Below are positions 63,628-64,000 of a DNA stretch of 64,000 bases, piece after piece. The notes beneath the pieces were generated by a model. That model was given only the letters and a program-made list of their open reading frames with translations, ran no database searches and was not told the DNA's origin. The stretch is from positions 137,247 through 201,246 of the forward strand of contig NZ_SRSG01000059.1 of assembly GCF_005543295.1 (NCBI RefSeq), in the 5' to 3' direction. Every line of letters begins with the position of its first letter. Within the stretch, counting starts at the first letter, position 1. The stretch is from Halalkalirubrum salinum (GTDB lineage: Archaea > Halobacteriota > Halobacteria > Halobacteriales > Haloferacaceae). A program made the position numbers and the translations under genes.

Positions 63628-64000
63628 GCACGCGATCGACCGGAGCATCGCCGCGGCCGCTGACGCGGTCGGAACCGTCTGGCCACTCCACTCGTTCGTG
63701 ACGGCCAATCCACTGGCTGGCTTCGAGGATCGACCGTTCCACGAGGCGGTCGCAGACGCAGAATCAGTTCTTGGCGGCCGAGGGTATCCGACCGCAGCCG
63801 TCTTTGAGCAGGCCCTGGAGTCGGGAGCGATCGACCCCGATCTCCTCCGCGGACGGCTGGCCGAACACGGCTACGAGACGGATCTCGAGGCGTCACTCGA
63901 TCGTCTCGCAGACAACGAGTCGGTGGTGCCGTCTCCCGAGAAGGCGACAGCGACCGAGCGCGTGGACGCGGTCGTGACAAAGTGGCTCGCGGCGTTTCTG
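63617..64000 (+). CDS. dabA: Inorganic carbon transporter subunit DabA (DUF2309), partial
   Basis: The first 128 residues are in the window. The ATG at 63617 has GGAGG at 63606-63610, 6 nt upstream. SIAAAADAVGTVWPLHSFVTANPLAGFEDRPFHEAV is the DUF2309 start (typical WPLxxFIAxNPL). The beta-carbonic-anhydrase-like Zn site (Cys, Asp, His, Cys) lies further C-terminal and outside. DabA works with DabB, hydrating CO2 vectorially to bicarbonate; its presence in a heterotroph would supply bicarbonate for carboxylases, which is inference. Confidence 0.88.
   Translation, partial: MSSEHAIDRSIAAAADAVGTVWPLHSFVTANPLAGFEDRPFHEAVADAESVLGGRGYPTAAVFEQALESGAIDPDLLRGRLAEHGYETDLEASLDRLADNESVVPSPEKATATERVDAVVTKWLAAFL

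Overview
The window is a high-GC chromosomal segment of a halophilic archaeon of class Halobacteria (haloarchaeon). The proteins are acidic (Asp/Glu-rich). The RNA polymerase large subunits are split into B''/B' and A'/A'' in the order H-B''-B'-A'-A''-NusA-S12-S7. Other haloarchaeal markers are EF-1alpha followed by S10, a type II archaeal GAPDH, SepF, AglF/AglM-type sugar genes, pilins with the [18 protein letters not shown] segment, and leaderless TATA-to-ATG spacings. By eye, GATC and CGATCG are extraordinarily frequent over most of the window; the genus cannot be fixed from sequence alone.

Layout. 1-2.8 kb: partial DNA primase large subunit, a zinc-finger protein, a type IV pilin and a small conserved protein. 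2.8-12.4 kb: an FAD disulfide oxidoreductase, mutL, a molybdenum-cofactor pair (mocA-like plus moeA interrupted by an in-frame TAG), a 49-residue AbrB-type regulator, a universal stress protein and mutS. 12.5-17.2 kb: sugar-nucleotide genes (phosphohexomutase, nucleotidyltransferase/acyltransferase, UDP-sugar dehydrogenase, AglF-like) serving cell-surface glycan synthesis. 17.3-22.5 kb: phosphoesterase, GAPDH, peptidase, zinc-finger protein, isoaspartyl methyltransferase, small membrane protein and a PD-(D/E)XK nuclease gene beside two tandem tRNA-Asp genes. 23.1-34.1 kb: the RNA polymerase/ribosomal operon; rpoA2 carries a 493-residue intein with a LAGLIDADG endonuclease. 34.1-41.1 kb: EF-2, ACT-domain protein and homoserine dehydrogenase, then a TnpB-element relic, EF-1alpha and S10.

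41.3-45.7 kb is the main accessory region. A 1.64-kb element sits in tRNA-Ala(CGC), flanked by a 16-bp duplication of the tRNA 3' end. It contains only a winged-helix protein and a PIN-domain protein that overlap, with an operator-like inverted repeat running from the TATA box to the start codon. Next come further partial copies of the tRNA end, an AT-richer stretch with a putative membrane-anchored PD-(D/E)XK nuclease, and a second pilin. 45.9-64 kb returns to core genes: cytochrome bd oxidase, a HEAT-like protein, a three-gene ABC export/adhesion-type operon, RNase R, a GIDE-like membrane protein, a sulfatase-fold enzyme, PUA, DUF1028, SepF, PrsW-like protease, Lrp/AsnC regulator, amidohydrolase and the start of a DabB-DabA inorganic-carbon uptake pair that runs off the right edge.

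The most interesting items are the tRNA-Ala mini-element with its HTH-PIN pair, the neighbouring membrane-anchored nuclease, the amber codon inside moeA, the solo TnpB right end between hom and tuf, the perfect 10-bp inverted repeat framing the RNA polymerase leader, and the CGATCG over-representation.
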